From the NCBI RefSeq assembly GCF_000430785.1, contig NZ_AUMR01000050.1, forward strand, positions 1 to 47,880: a stretch of 47,880 bases of DNA. Direction: 5' to 3'. The translations under genes were made by a program, and so were the position numbers. Below the pieces are notes generated by a model that did no database searches, was not told the DNA's origin, and worked only from the letters and a program-made list of their open reading frames with translations. The DNA is from Ectobacillus panaciterrae DSM 19096. GTDB lineage: Bacteria > Bacillota > Bacilli > Bacillales > Bacillaceae_G. Positions 32,016-41,389 of the stretch are shown in pieces (within the stretch, counting starts at the first letter, position 1; the number at the start of each line of letters is the position of its first letter).

Positions 32016-32400
32016 GATAGTGGTAAACAAAGAGTAGTTAGTGTGGGAGGTGGTTATATAGTAAAAAAATAAAAGACAAGGTCAAAGTTAAAAATAAGAA
32101 CAAGATCAAATGATAAAAAAAGTAAGAACAGTGAAAGAATTAAAATCAGTAATGAGAACAAGTTAGGATGAAGATTCATACTAAAAAATTTGGATAGAGG
32201 ATTAACAAGTGGAGATAACAAGATCGATCAGAACGCTGGTGGTTTGAGATGGGACATATATTTGTTTCATTCGGATGCTATCTTAAAATATTGAATATAA
32301 GATAAAGAGGAAGCTGTATAGAGCTTTTATGTGAAGGGGAAGCAATGATAAAGTGAAGGGTGGTATTCATCAATGATAATTTTTTCAGGGGGATAATTGA

Positions 32401-33087
32401 ATGTATGATTTTATGAAACTGACTGAACGAGATCAGGAGATTCTAACTTGGATTGCCAGGCATAGTTTTGTGACAGCAAAACAAATCGAAACGGCTTTTG
32501 GTGTAAGTAGGCAAATTTCTTATCGTATCTTACGGAAACTTAAAGAGTACGAGTATGTAAAAAACGAATTGGTCATGCGAACTTTGGGATTATTTTATGC
32601 TACAGAAGATGGGATTGAAGTTGCAGGAATTGATATGACGCCCCTTCAACGAGTAAATAATCTAGCTGAGATTAGACATGAATTGATGATTAATGACCTA
32701 GAGGTAACGTTAATGCTTGAAGCCAAACGGCAGGGTCAAGATTTTAAGTGGGTTACATCCCGTGAAATCAAGCGACGCAAATATAAGAATGCTGAAAGGA
32801 TAGAAGGCAGTAACCTTGTTAAAGGACAAAAAGATGATTTACCTGATGCTTATTGGCTTCAGAACGGTAATACAGCAGCTATAGAAGTTGAGCTGACACG
32901 TAAAGATAAGAAGCGCATTCAGGAGAAATTTAAGACGTATGATGCAGAACTTGCAGCAAATCGAATCCAAGCCGTTTTTTATTACACAGATAAACAAACG
33001 ATAAAGAACCTACTGGAATCACAACGGGGGGTGATGGAACATAAGTCACGACTTATTATCCGAGACTTTCCGAAAGTAGGTGAATAG
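32401..33087 (+). CDS. Replication-relaxation family protein, 228 aa
   Basis: An N-terminal winged helix (LTERDQEILTWIARHSFVTAKQIETAFG, then RQISYRILRKLKEYEYV) is followed by a core with LPDAYWLQNGNTAAIEVELTRKDKKR, a PD-(D/E)xK-like pattern (D, E-x-E, K). It belongs to the Replic_Relax type, like the protein at 24957 but clearly diverged. It is the first gene of the transfer operon and overlaps the coupling protein gene by 8 bp, which points to a role in processing or delivering the transferred strand. No classical relaxase (HUH) gene is present in the window. Confidence 0.82.
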   Translation: MYDFMKLTERDQEILTWIARHSFVTAKQIETAFGVSRQISYRILRKLKEYEYVKNELVMRTLGLFYATEDGIEVAGIDMTPLQRVNNLAEIRHELMINDLEVTLMLEAKRQGQDFKWVTSREIKRRKYKNAERIEGSNLVKGQKDDLPDAYWLQNGNTAAIEVELTRKDKKRIQEKFKTYDAELAANRIQAVFYYTDKQTIKNLLESQRGVMEHKSRLIIRDFPKVGE

Positions 33088-35050
33088 ATTGCAGCCGCAA
33101 TCAGCGACAAAAACACACAATGAAACAGATACAGCAGGCATTTTTATTCTGTACGCATTAGGAGCTTTGCTGTTTATCATTTTTAGTATTTCATGTGTAT
33201 TTGCTTTTTTCTTTATCATTATCGCTAAAGCATCTAGAAGGGACAAATGGCTTTACTATGCCAGTCCCATAGCTCTAGTGAGTATTCTAATCTTATTCCA
33301 AGCAGGGAAGGTTTCCAGTACACTAGGCACTTTAAAATATGCACCTGTGATTAAGCAATACTTTCAAGGGTTGCCGAACGTAGATGTTTGGGCCGCGGTT
33401 GTAGGAGCATGTTTCGGTGTTTTAATTGCAGCCGGGTTCCGCATATGGGAAACGATGTTTAACAAAAAAGTCATCTCCAAAAAGGATGAGATGACAGAAA
33501 AGCGTAACAGCAGATTTTATGAAAAGGTTCAAAAAAATAAGGTAGCTTACATTAAGAAAGCGGAGCAATCTTATAAAGGGCAAGATGTATTTCTCGGTAT
33601 TACAGAATTCAATGAGCCCTTTGCTGTGACAGCGAAAGAATTAAATCAACATACGCTTTGTGTTGGAACTACGGGTTCGGGAAAAACAGTTTTTATTCTT
33701 TCCTTAACGAAACAATCCGCATTAAAGCGCGATATACCTGTTATTGCAATAGATGGAAAGGGAGACACAGATTTTATTCGAGAATTTGAACAGCTTGCGA
33801 AGCAAGAAGGGAAAAAGTTATATGTTTTCTCCGATGTCTCTGACATAACATACAACCCAATCAAGCAAGGAACAGCAACGATGGTTCGAGATAAGATTAT
33901 GGCGTTGTTTGAATGGTCCGAGGTTTACTATAAAAATAACTGTTCTCGCTTTTTGCAACTTCTTATCCAGATTTTCGATAAGTACAACATTCCAAGGGAC
34001 TTACAGCACATTTACAAGTACACTGACCTTGTTAAACTCAATAACTTGCTGGAGCAGCAACATAAGGTAGTCATCGAGGAAGTGCCAGTAGAAGGAATTT
34101 CACAAGAGAAACCCAAGGAGGATGAAGACTCTCGTGTATTAGCAGCTTTCGGAATGGCACAGGAAACGCAGGAGACAAAAGAGGAAGCGAAGTCAGAAGG
34201 GATACAGTATAAAGAAGTGAAAACGAAAGTGATGGATTCTGTTGCACAAGATTATCAGGAGAGGCTTGCTACATTCCCTGAAGATGTGTTCCAAGGGCTT
34301 CAATCTCAAGTTGGGGAGCTTATCGAATCGGATTTAGGCCATTTATTTGAAGAAACCGGGAAGGGCATTGATTTACGTAAAATTGTGGAAGAGAAAGCAA
34401 TGGTACTCTTCAGCATTGACGGATTAGCTTATAGAGACTACGTGAAAAAGCTTGCTCGATTGGTCATTATGGATATCAATAACTTATGTTCCCATCTCTA
34501 CAAAACAGGCAGGCAACCAGTTTTCGCAATATTCGATGAATTTTCCTGTTATGTGAATGATGAAGTTGTTGACATTATCAATAAGGCAAGGGGAGCAGGA
34601 CTTGAGGCGATTATCGGTACGCAAGGTCTGGGGGATATAGATAAGGTTAGTCCAGCTTTAAGACGTCAAATCGTTAATAACTGTAATGTTCATGTAGCCA
34701 TGAGGGTGAATGATGGTGAAGAAGCAGAAACCTTAGCTAAAACCATAGGTACTTACGATGATAACGAGTTAACTATTCAGACAAAAGAGCGTTCTGAAAG
34801 TGAAATGGGAACGAGCAGACAAGTAGAGCGCTTCAAGGCTCATCCAAATGCAATTAAGGAACTTGCGACAGGTGAGGCTTTTATTGCAAGAAGAGCGATG
34901 AGGGGCGAGGTACACAAGGTATATATTAAGAGTCCATTTGCAAGTCCTTCACAAGCTCAAAAAAGGAGGTCCGGATTCCTTGGAAACATTAGTAGCAAAA
35001 CTAATGGGAAGAAGAGCGGTATTGAAAGAGCGGAAGCTTCCGAGAAGTAA
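33080..35050 (+). CDS. VirD4/TcpA-type coupling ATPase, 656 aa
   Basis: Two or three membrane helices lie in residues 20-125, then Walker A VGTTGSGKT (195-203) and Walker B PVFAIFDEFS (about 477-486), with GTQGLGDID further on. An acidic insertion (about 345-380, EEVPVEGISQEKPKEDEDS) separates the motor halves. It should bring DNA to the transfer channel. The GTG start overlaps the preceding gene. The 3' end overlaps the next gene by about 70 bp. Confidence 0.9.
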   Translation: MNRLQPQSATKTHNETDTAGIFILYALGALLFIIFSISCVFAFFFIIIAKASRRDKWLYYASPIALVSILILFQAGKVSSTLGTLKYAPVIKQYFQGLPNVDVWAAVVGACFGVLIAAGFRIWETMFNKKVISKKDEMTEKRNSRFYEKVQKNKVAYIKKAEQSYKGQDVFLGITEFNEPFAVTAKELNQHTLCVGTTGSGKTVFILSLTKQSALKRDIPVIAIDGKGDTDFIREFEQLAKQEGKKLYVFSDVSDITYNPIKQGTATMVRDKIMALFEWSEVYYKNNCSRFLQLLIQIFDKYNIPRDLQHIYKYTDLVKLNNLLEQQHKVVIEEVPVEGISQEKPKEDEDSRVLAAFGMAQETQETKEEAKSEGIQYKEVKTKVMDSVAQDYQERLATFPEDVFQGLQSQVGELIESDLGHLFEETGKGIDLRKIVEEKAMVLFSIDGLAYRDYVKKLARLVIMDINNLCSHLYKTGRQPVFAIFDEFSCYVNDEVVDIINKARGAGLEAIIGTQGLGDIDKVSPALRRQIVNNCNVHVAMRVNDGEEAETLAKTIGTYDDNELTIQTKERSESEMGTSRQVERFKAHPNAIKELATGEAFIARRAMRGEVHKVYIKSPFASPSQAQKRRSGFLGNISSKTNGKKSGIERAEASEK

Positions 35051-35948
35051 AAGGAGCTATCAAAAAATCTTATTCATTGCATTTTGGCTTCTTTTTATCA
35101 GCACATTCTGGTTCATGTTTCAAGCATATCAACGGACAGCGTATGTTAATGATAAATTGAATGCTTTGAATAATAATATTCAAAAACAATCAAAGGAGGA
35201 TACATCCAATAGCTTAATTCAGCAAGAGGCAACTGTCAGCTTCGCTCAACAGTTTGCTAGTTTGTATCTAAATATAGACTCTGATCAAAATGCTCGAACA
35301 GATCGTGAGAAGAGATTAGTAAAAATGTTAGCTAGCAATTTAGCCGTACAAGAATTAGAAGGTACAGGGAACATAAATGCAAAACGTACAGTAACAAGTA
35401 TTAAACCGTATAAAGTTAAAGTTCTTAATAAATCACAAGCATTGGTAACACTTCTTGTCTCCTACAAAATTGAAAGACCAAATGTAGAACCTCAAAATAT
35501 CACACAACTACTTAACCTCATGATCGGCACCGATGATACTAATTTTAGTGTAATTGAACAGCCGTATTTATTATCCGCACCCGCACCAGCAAAACTCGAA
35601 AAAGTTGAAAACTCTTTAGATAGTAAGGCAGAAACAGAAAATGTAGAAGTGAAAAAGCAAATTAACGAGTTTTTAAATCAGTTTTTTACTTCATACAGTA
35701 AATCCTCTTTGGAAGAAATGAAATATTTAATGAATAATCCAGAATCACTAAGCGGTTTCGCTGATTTTACAGGACTTGAGAAAACTAAAATTTATAATGC
35801 ACAAGAAAAAGGGCATTACGTTGTTAAAACGATAGCGGTATTTAAAGATAAAGGGACTAATGTAGATATGCACTATTCCTTTACACTAGATGTTTCTAAA
35901 AAAGACGGAAAGTTTTATGTTAACAAATTAACTCACACACTTAATTAA
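34980..35948 (+). CDS. TcpC-like conjugation protein, ~322 aa
   Basis: After a basic N-terminus a membrane helix (ILFIAFWLLFISTFWFMF) is followed by two NTF2-like extracytoplasmic domains: one around SFAQQFASLYLNID and one around INEFLNQFFTSYSKSS. This is the layout of TcpC, a VirB8-like scaffold. TTG at 34980 has AGGAGG 9 bp upstream and is preferred over an ATG 14 codons earlier that has none. It overlaps the end of the coupling protein gene, so the two are translationally linked. Confidence 0.85.
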   Translation: METLVAKLMGRRAVLKERKLPRSKRSYQKILFIAFWLLFISTFWFMFQAYQRTAYVNDKLNALNNNIQKQSKEDTSNSLIQQEATVSFAQQFASLYLNIDSDQNARTDREKRLVKMLASNLAVQELEGTGNINAKRTVTSIKPYKVKVLNKSQALVTLLVSYKIERPNVEPQNITQLLNLMIGTDDTNFSVIEQPYLLSAPAPAKLEKVENSLDSKAETENVEVKKQINEFLNQFFTSYSKSSLEEMKYLMNNPESLSGFADFTGLEKTKIYNAQEKGHYVVKTIAVFKDKGTNVDMHYSFTLDVSKKDGKFYVNKLTHTLN

Positions 35949-35963
35949 AGGGGGAAATTTAGT

Positions 35964-36197
35964 ATGATTCCAAATCTACACAATTTAGCAACTCAAATTT
36001 TAGGGGCAGTTCTTTCAGTATTCACAATTATGTTGGCTGTTCGTGCCGTGCGTGACTGGAACCGTGGGGCAGTTGGACAGTTTATTGGAGCCATTGTCTT
36101 CGGGATCGTCGCTTACGTTTTAATTGCACAGCCAGAAGAGTTTGGTAACTTTGCGAAAGGGATTTGGAGCAGCCTGAAATCCGGGGGATTAAATTAA
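35964..36197 (+). CDS. TcpD-like small membrane protein, 77 aa
   Basis: Two membrane helices (about 10-26 and 36-53) with a basic loop (RAVRDWN). It resembles VirB2-type pilin-like or TcpD subunits by size and position between tcpC-like and tcpE-like genes. AAAGGGGGAAATT precedes the ATG. The stop overlaps the next start (TAATG). Confidence 0.8.
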   Translation: MIPNLHNLATQILGAVLSVFTIMLAVRAVRDWNRGAVGQFIGAIVFGIVAYVLIAQPEEFGNFAKGIWSSLKSGGLN

Positions 36198-36589
36198 TGA
36201 GAAAAGAAGGGTTAACATATGGGGTACTGTTTAAGTACCCCCCTAAAATCTATAAGATGCATGATTATGTGTTTCCGAAAGGTTTAGAACTCCGGCAAAT
36301 CGGAGGATATATCGTATTCATTCTTGCAAGTTTTTTCTTCCGTAATACCAAACCCCTTGAATTGATTCGAACATTACCATTTGCTTTGTGGGTTACGATA
36401 TGGTTTTTAGCCCCTTGGTATGTCGCAGGTCTTCTCTTAAAAATCCGCTTTGAAGATAAAAAAATACAGAACTATATAGGAAATTACTTTAAGTACATGT
36501 TTTTGAAAAAAGAATACGTAAAGTTTCGAGCGCTTGAAGCGAGAGGGGAAAAAATCTTTAAATATGATGGGGTGAGTAAAGAGTGCTAG
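36197..36589 (+). CDS. TcpE family membrane protein, 130 aa
   Basis: Two helices (about 40-57 and 66-90: YIVFILASFFF and LPFALWVTIWFLAPWYVAGLL) are flanked by the conserved N-terminal PPKIYKMHDYVFPKGLELRQI and a basic C-terminus. TcpE/PrgI-like proteins pair with the VirB4 ATPase, whose gene follows directly. The ATG shares a base with the stop of the preceding gene; an upstream in-frame ATG at 36164 lies inside that gene and lacks a good binding site. Confidence 0.85.
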   Translation: MRKEGLTYGVLFKYPPKIYKMHDYVFPKGLELRQIGGYIVFILASFFFRNTKPLELIRTLPFALWVTIWFLAPWYVAGLLLKIRFEDKKIQNYIGNYFKYMFLKKEYVKFRALEARGEKIFKYDGVSKEC

Positions 36590-39030
36590 GAAAACTAATT
36601 CCGAAGTTGGAATATCCTGTTTTGCAAAAAGTGGATCATATCCTTTATACAAAAGACGGCGATGCATGGGTATACTTTCCGGTGAACCCACAGGTCTTAA
36701 AATTGAATGATGTCTATGCAGAAAATAAATTTATTGAGAAATTATCGAATTTTGGAGATCAAATTAAGTTACCAACGCATTACATTGTCGTTCCAAAGAG
36801 TTTAGATGTAAAAAAACGAAATGAAATGTTAAAAAAACAGTTCGATGGAGCGTTCGTAGATATTGGCGTTAAGTACATCGATCGAGCTACAGAAATTTTA
36901 GAATACGAGTTGCAAGGAGCAGTAGAATATCTATTTTTTATCGGTGTACAGTTGCCGAAACCGAAAGGGGCAACTGAATTCATCAAGAATACAAAAAAGG
37001 CGTTTAGTCGGTTTACTTCCTCACTTGGAAAAATTGTTACTCTACAAGATGGGAAAATTGATGACGATATAAAATCACATTATGAAAAAGAAGCAGAAGA
37101 AGTATTTGCGGCTGTTAAAAGTAAGATGAGTTGCAGAAAAGCAACAACAGAAGAATTGGAGTATTTAGAGCAGCAAGCTTTTGTTAGAGGACAAAAACAA
37201 GAAGTTACAAGCGAAGCTTTTGAAAGCATTATTAACGTTAAGCGGGCTGGATATGTAAAGTTAACACAGTTAGAGGAGGAGAGTTGGTGTTCTTTTCTCC
37301 CAGTGACAACATTACCTATTAACATGACATATTCCCGTTGGATGTTTGTTTTGCAGCAGTTGCCGTTTCCGGTTGAAATACATGTTAGAACGGAATATAG
37401 GTCTGCTGATGAAGACAGGTCAGAGGTTGTGCGTGCGAAACGGAAGTTTAAAGATCAAGATGCACAAATTGCTGAAATCAATGAAGATGAGGATACGTTA
37501 GTGAATCAAGGACGGGTACTGCTTGCCGATCTTGAAAACAAAATCAAGAATGAAGGCAGAAGCTTAGTACGAACAAATATTGTTCTGGTCGTTTCGGATC
37601 AAACAAAAGAAGGTCTTGACGAAAAAATTCGGGATTTAAAACAAACTTGTAAAAACATGCATATTAAAATTATCCAACCGATTGCAGATCAGTTGCACTT
37701 GTTTCATCAGAGTCTGATTGGAAGCAGAATACTAGTTAGAGATTGGGAGCAACCTCTACTTTCAGAAGCGTTGGCAGAAAGCTTATTTGGACTATCACAG
37801 AAAGTCGGAAACAACATCGGATTTTACTTAGGAAAGAACATTAGTGATGGAAGCAGTGTTAAAACGAGCTTAAAGCCAGTATTCTTTCACCCACAGTTGG
37901 GTAATCAACGAATTGCCGGGGCGAAAACTCGTAGCTTACATTTTATGGTGTTGGGACCGACTGGTATGGGGAAATCCTTTCTTGTAAAAAATCTCTGGTT
38001 TTATGCTACGTTTCTGGGGACTATGATTCTAAAAATTGACCCCAAGAATGAAACGGAAACGAAACTTAAAGAAGCTCTTGCGCATTTCTCTAAGGAGGAT
38101 TACCCAGAGTTTCATGAGATGGTTAATCATATCAATTTTATTTCCTTGTCACATGAGGAAAAGGATAAAGGGAAATTAGACCCGCTTCGCTTTTTAGAAG
38201 GCGTAGAAGCAGAAGATACAGCCGTAAATTTGTTAGAGAGTCTTGCGAAGGTACAGGATACCGAACGTCAAATCAGTAATGCTATCACAGAAGCTGTACA
38301 ACAAGTCATACGTGATTCGAATCCTGGTTTGTATAAGGTAGTGGAAGTTCTAAAGAAAAGTAAACATGAATCAGTACGAGATGTAGGTGTACAACTAGAT
38401 GGTTATTCAAAGTCATCACTAGGAAAACTCCTTTTCTCTGATGGATTTAGTGAAAGTATTTCTTTAGATAAGCAGGTCAACATTATCCAAATTCAGAACT
38501 TGGATCTTCCAAAGGCCGAAATGGATAAAAAAACTTATAATCGGAGCCAGCATTTATCCGTTTGCACCATGATACCTTTAGCAAAATTTACAACGAAATT
38601 TTTGCGGAATGAAATAGAAGGTACTTTAAAGCTAGCGATCTTTGAAGAAGCTTGGGCACTAGAAAATACAACACAGGGAACAGCTTTAATCAAGGAAATG
38701 CTCCGTACAGGACGTTCTTTGAACTGTGGTTGTGGCATCGTTACGCAAAGTGCCAAGGATTACAACGAACAGGATGTAAAAGAACAAGTTGGGGTACGGT
38801 TTGCGTTCCGTGCTGAAGATGAACGCGAACAGGAGGACATTTTGAAATTCTTTGATTTACCTGTTAACGCCGAGAATCGTTCACTACTAGCAGGTTTAGA
38901 GGAAGGCGAATGTCTTTTCCGTGATATCTACGGCAGAACAGCAAAGATTGGGATTGACGTACTCTTTGATGAATGGGTGAAAGCCTTCAATACAGTTTCG
39001 AAAACTAAAGCCGTGGAGGTATCTATATAA
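36583..39030 (+). CDS. VirB4/TcpF-type transfer ATPase, 815 aa
   Basis: The N-terminal half (1-420) is the VirB4-type domain. The motor has Walker A LGPTGMGKS (about 455-463) and Walker B LAIFEEAW (about 684-691), followed by TGRSLNCGCGIVTQSAKD. It powers assembly of the transfer channel. The start is GTG, overlapping the tcpE-like gene by 7 bp. The following lipoprotein starts on its last base. Confidence 0.92.
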   Translation: MLGKLIPKLEYPVLQKVDHILYTKDGDAWVYFPVNPQVLKLNDVYAENKFIEKLSNFGDQIKLPTHYIVVPKSLDVKKRNEMLKKQFDGAFVDIGVKYIDRATEILEYELQGAVEYLFFIGVQLPKPKGATEFIKNTKKAFSRFTSSLGKIVTLQDGKIDDDIKSHYEKEAEEVFAAVKSKMSCRKATTEELEYLEQQAFVRGQKQEVTSEAFESIINVKRAGYVKLTQLEEESWCSFLPVTTLPINMTYSRWMFVLQQLPFPVEIHVRTEYRSADEDRSEVVRAKRKFKDQDAQIAEINEDEDTLVNQGRVLLADLENKIKNEGRSLVRTNIVLVVSDQTKEGLDEKIRDLKQTCKNMHIKIIQPIADQLHLFHQSLIGSRILVRDWEQPLLSEALAESLFGLSQKVGNNIGFYLGKNISDGSSVKTSLKPVFFHPQLGNQRIAGAKTRSLHFMVLGPTGMGKSFLVKNLWFYATFLGTMILKIDPKNETETKLKEALAHFSKEDYPEFHEMVNHINFISLSHEEKDKGKLDPLRFLEGVEAEDTAVNLLESLAKVQDTERQISNAITEAVQQVIRDSNPGLYKVVEVLKKSKHESVRDVGVQLDGYSKSSLGKLLFSDGFSESISLDKQVNIIQIQNLDLPKAEMDKKTYNRSQHLSVCTMIPLAKFTTKFLRNEIEGTLKLAIFEEAWALENTTQGTALIKEMLRTGRSLNCGCGIVTQSAKDYNEQDVKEQVGVRFAFRAEDEREQEDILKFFDLPVNAENRSLLAGLEEGECLFRDIYGRTAKIGIDVLFDEWVKAFNTVSKTKAVEVSI

Positions 39031-39515
39031 TGAGAAAGTTATTTGTCTCCTTGTTTTGCATGCTATTACTCTTCGGAGTAGTAGCATGTCAAAAGCAAGT
39101 AACAAAGAAGACGCAAGCACCTACATCTACAGTTCAGGAAAATACACCTTCATATGTAGCATATGAATTTTTAAAAGCTTCCCTCCAAACTGATTATGAA
39201 GAGGAACAGAAGTATCTATATCAACAAGGAAGTTATGAGATTCATAAGAATCAAGAAAAACAGTCAATTATTTTTACGCCTAAGAATGTGAGTGGTATTA
39301 AGGAGTATAACGACAAAATCGACAAAATTATTTTTGTTTGGATTGAATATAGTAATCCGCACAGTAGTTCAGGTTCTACAGAAACAGAAGTATATGCCGT
39401 TCGAAAAGATGAAAAGGGAAATTATAAAGTAGATATCAAGGCAATTTTTGATTTTTCAACCGTGAAGCAGCAAATTCAGCCTAAAGTGATTAATCCTGAA
39501 TCGTTAGGAGAGTGA
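39030..39515 (+). CDS. Lipoprotein of the transfer operon, 161 aa
   Basis: MRKLFVSLFCMLLLFGVVAC ends in a lipobox with Cys20. The remainder has an NTF2-like feel (YVAYEFLKASLQTDYEEEQKYLYQQ...). It starts on the last base of the VirB4-like gene. It is probably exposed at the membrane surface as a channel component, with no exact counterpart known to me. Confidence 0.8.
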   Translation: MRKLFVSLFCMLLLFGVVACQKQVTKKTQAPTSTVQENTPSYVAYEFLKASLQTDYEEEQKYLYQQGSYEIHKNQEKQSIIFTPKNVSGIKEYNDKIDKIIFVWIEYSNPHSSSGSTETEVYAVRKDEKGNYKVDIKAIFDFSTVKQQIQPKVINPESLGE

Positions 39516-39517
39516 AA

Positions 39518-41389
39518 ATGATTAAACGTGTGCTCACTATGCTCATGGTTCTTTTTCTGGGCCTTGTTTTAGTAGTACCAGTAAGCAAAACATACGCAGA
39601 AACCCCGCAAGTTACAAACCAAGTCAACAATCAGGATAACAAAAAAGAAGAGGATAAAGCTGGACGGGTAAAAGAAAACATAGTCTACGAAGGACGAATT
39701 ATAAAAGAGCAAGAACGGTTTCCAGTTGGTCATTATGCGTTAGAAACGTACTTCCCACAAGATTTTAGCAGCTTTATAACATTAGGGTATAGCCAGTCGG
39801 GACAGCAAATGAGCAAAAGTTTTGCGGATATGATCTGGTTTGCGAATAAATCGATGGCTCAATTTTTTATCTACGCTGTTGGTGAAATGATGAGCTATGA
39901 TTTTATTTCTAAAGTTTCTGAACCTGTCGGACTTACTTTAGAAAAAATAAGCGGTGTAAACACAGAAAATGGAGTATTCAGTTCCTTTTTAACAATTATT
40001 GTGACTATTATGATGGGTTCATTAGTCATCATGTACTATGCACAAAATAATGCAAGTGGAGCTGTTCGAGCGCTTATCAGTTCTATTTTGATTTTAGTCG
40101 GGTGCTATTGGTTCTATGGGGATGCCTCTAAGCATTTAAAAAGTATAAATGTGATATCCGCTGAAATAGAAAATACGATTTCCGGTTGGACTGTTAACTT
40201 TAGTTCTGAAGCAGATAAGACAGGTGATAAACCCTACACGTCTAACGAATCAAAAGCTTTATTAGAAAATCAGCTATTTAATTTGATGATTAAAAGGCCC
40301 TATCTGAATATGATGTACGGAACAAGTGATGAAGCGAAGATCACAGAAGGGAAAGGGAATACAGACCGTATTACAAAACTATTGGAATTAAACATATGGG
40401 ATGTAGCTAGTGAGCAAGAAAGGAATACAATCGCACAGGATGAAGTGAGAAATAAACAAAATTCTAATATGAGTGTTTTCACACTTCCATATCGAGTTGG
40501 TTATACAATGTTATATTTTATTGCGACTCTTTTCTTAGGAATTCCATTTATGATGTTAGCGGCTGCGAAAATTGTATTGCAGATTATATTTATCGTAATG
40601 CTACTTGTATCACCAGCTTTATTCTTATTTAGTTTAATTCCTAATTTTCAAGACACAGCAGGTCACACAGTAAAAAAGCTGATTGGTTTAATCGTAGCAA
40701 AAGCAGGGATAGTATTCCTTGTTACCATTAGTATCGGTGTAACAACACTACTGTATGAAACGACACAAGTTGCTGATGGATTTAGTGGTCACGCATTCCT
40801 GGTATTTATGGATTGCTTGATTTTATTCTCTATTTTCAAATATAGAAAAGAGATGTTTACGATTGTAAGTTCAGCACGAATACATGCGGAAGCTGCTACC
40901 GATCGTATCACACACGTTACTTCTAGAAAAGTAGAACAAACAAAAGATTTAAGTAAAAAAGGCATTGGTTATGCTGTTAAGAGGGTCAAACAGAGTAATG
41001 CGAGAGGACAAAACCAAGAAACTAAAGCTACACAGCCACAAAGTGTTGCAAGTAAAACAACTACATCAAGTCATAATGCTAAATCAAGTGACAAACGAGC
41101 ATTAGGAACAACAGGTGGTAGTGCAGTAGCAAGCACAGCTCCTGCAAAACAAAGTTCCGCAAGAAATCAAAATGAAAACGAACATTCTTCAAAGCAAGAA
41201 GAAACGAAACCGCAGATTTTTATCCCAATTCCGCAGAAAAAAGAGGAAACGAAGCAGCAGTCTTATGTACCAATTCCTCAATCGCAATATAGGGAAAGCC
41301 CAGCACGAGAGAAGAGACAGGTTCAAGGTCGTCAAGAGTCACAATCAAGGGAGGTTAAAAATAATACGAAAGAGAATGATAAAAAATGA
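39518..41389 (+). CDS. TcpH-like polytopic membrane protein, ~623 aa
   Basis: A signal sequence (about 1-26, ending KTYA) is followed by an extracellular part, then helices at about 152-172, 182-200, 325-345, 350-375, 385-410 and 425-440, and a long low-complexity cytoplasmic tail rich in Gln, Lys and Ser from about 475. This fits TcpH/VirB6-like channel cores. GTG at 39512 sits too close to GGAG; ATG at 39518 is preferred. The tail overlaps the next gene by 4 bp. Confidence 0.85.
   Translation: MIKRVLTMLMVLFLGLVLVVPVSKTYAETPQVTNQVNNQDNKKEEDKAGRVKENIVYEGRIIKEQERFPVGHYALETYFPQDFSSFITLGYSQSGQQMSKSFADMIWFANKSMAQFFIYAVGEMMSYDFISKVSEPVGLTLEKISGVNTENGVFSSFLTIIVTIMMGSLVIMYYAQNNASGAVRALISSILILVGCYWFYGDASKHLKSINVISAEIENTISGWTVNFSSEADKTGDKPYTSNESKALLENQLFNLMIKRPYLNMMYGTSDEAKITEGKGNTDRITKLLELNIWDVASEQERNTIAQDEVRNKQNSNMSVFTLPYRVGYTMLYFIATLFLGIPFMMLAAAKIVLQIIFIVMLLVSPALFLFSLIPNFQDTAGHTVKKLIGLIVAKAGIVFLVTISIGVTTLLYETTQVADGFSGHAFLVFMDCLILFSIFKYRKEMFTIVSSARIHAEAATDRITHVTSRKVEQTKDLSKKGIGYAVKRVKQSNARGQNQETKATQPQSVASKTTTSSHNAKSSDKRALGTTGGSAVASTAPAKQSSARNQNENEHSSKQEETKPQIFIPIPQKKEETKQQSYVPIPQSQYRESPAREKRQVQGRQESQSREVKNNTKENDKK

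Noticed and set aside
36164-36196. Upstream ATG for the TcpE-like gene
   Set aside because: It lies within the preceding gene without a binding site; ATG at 36197 has GGGGGA upstream and a TAATG junction.
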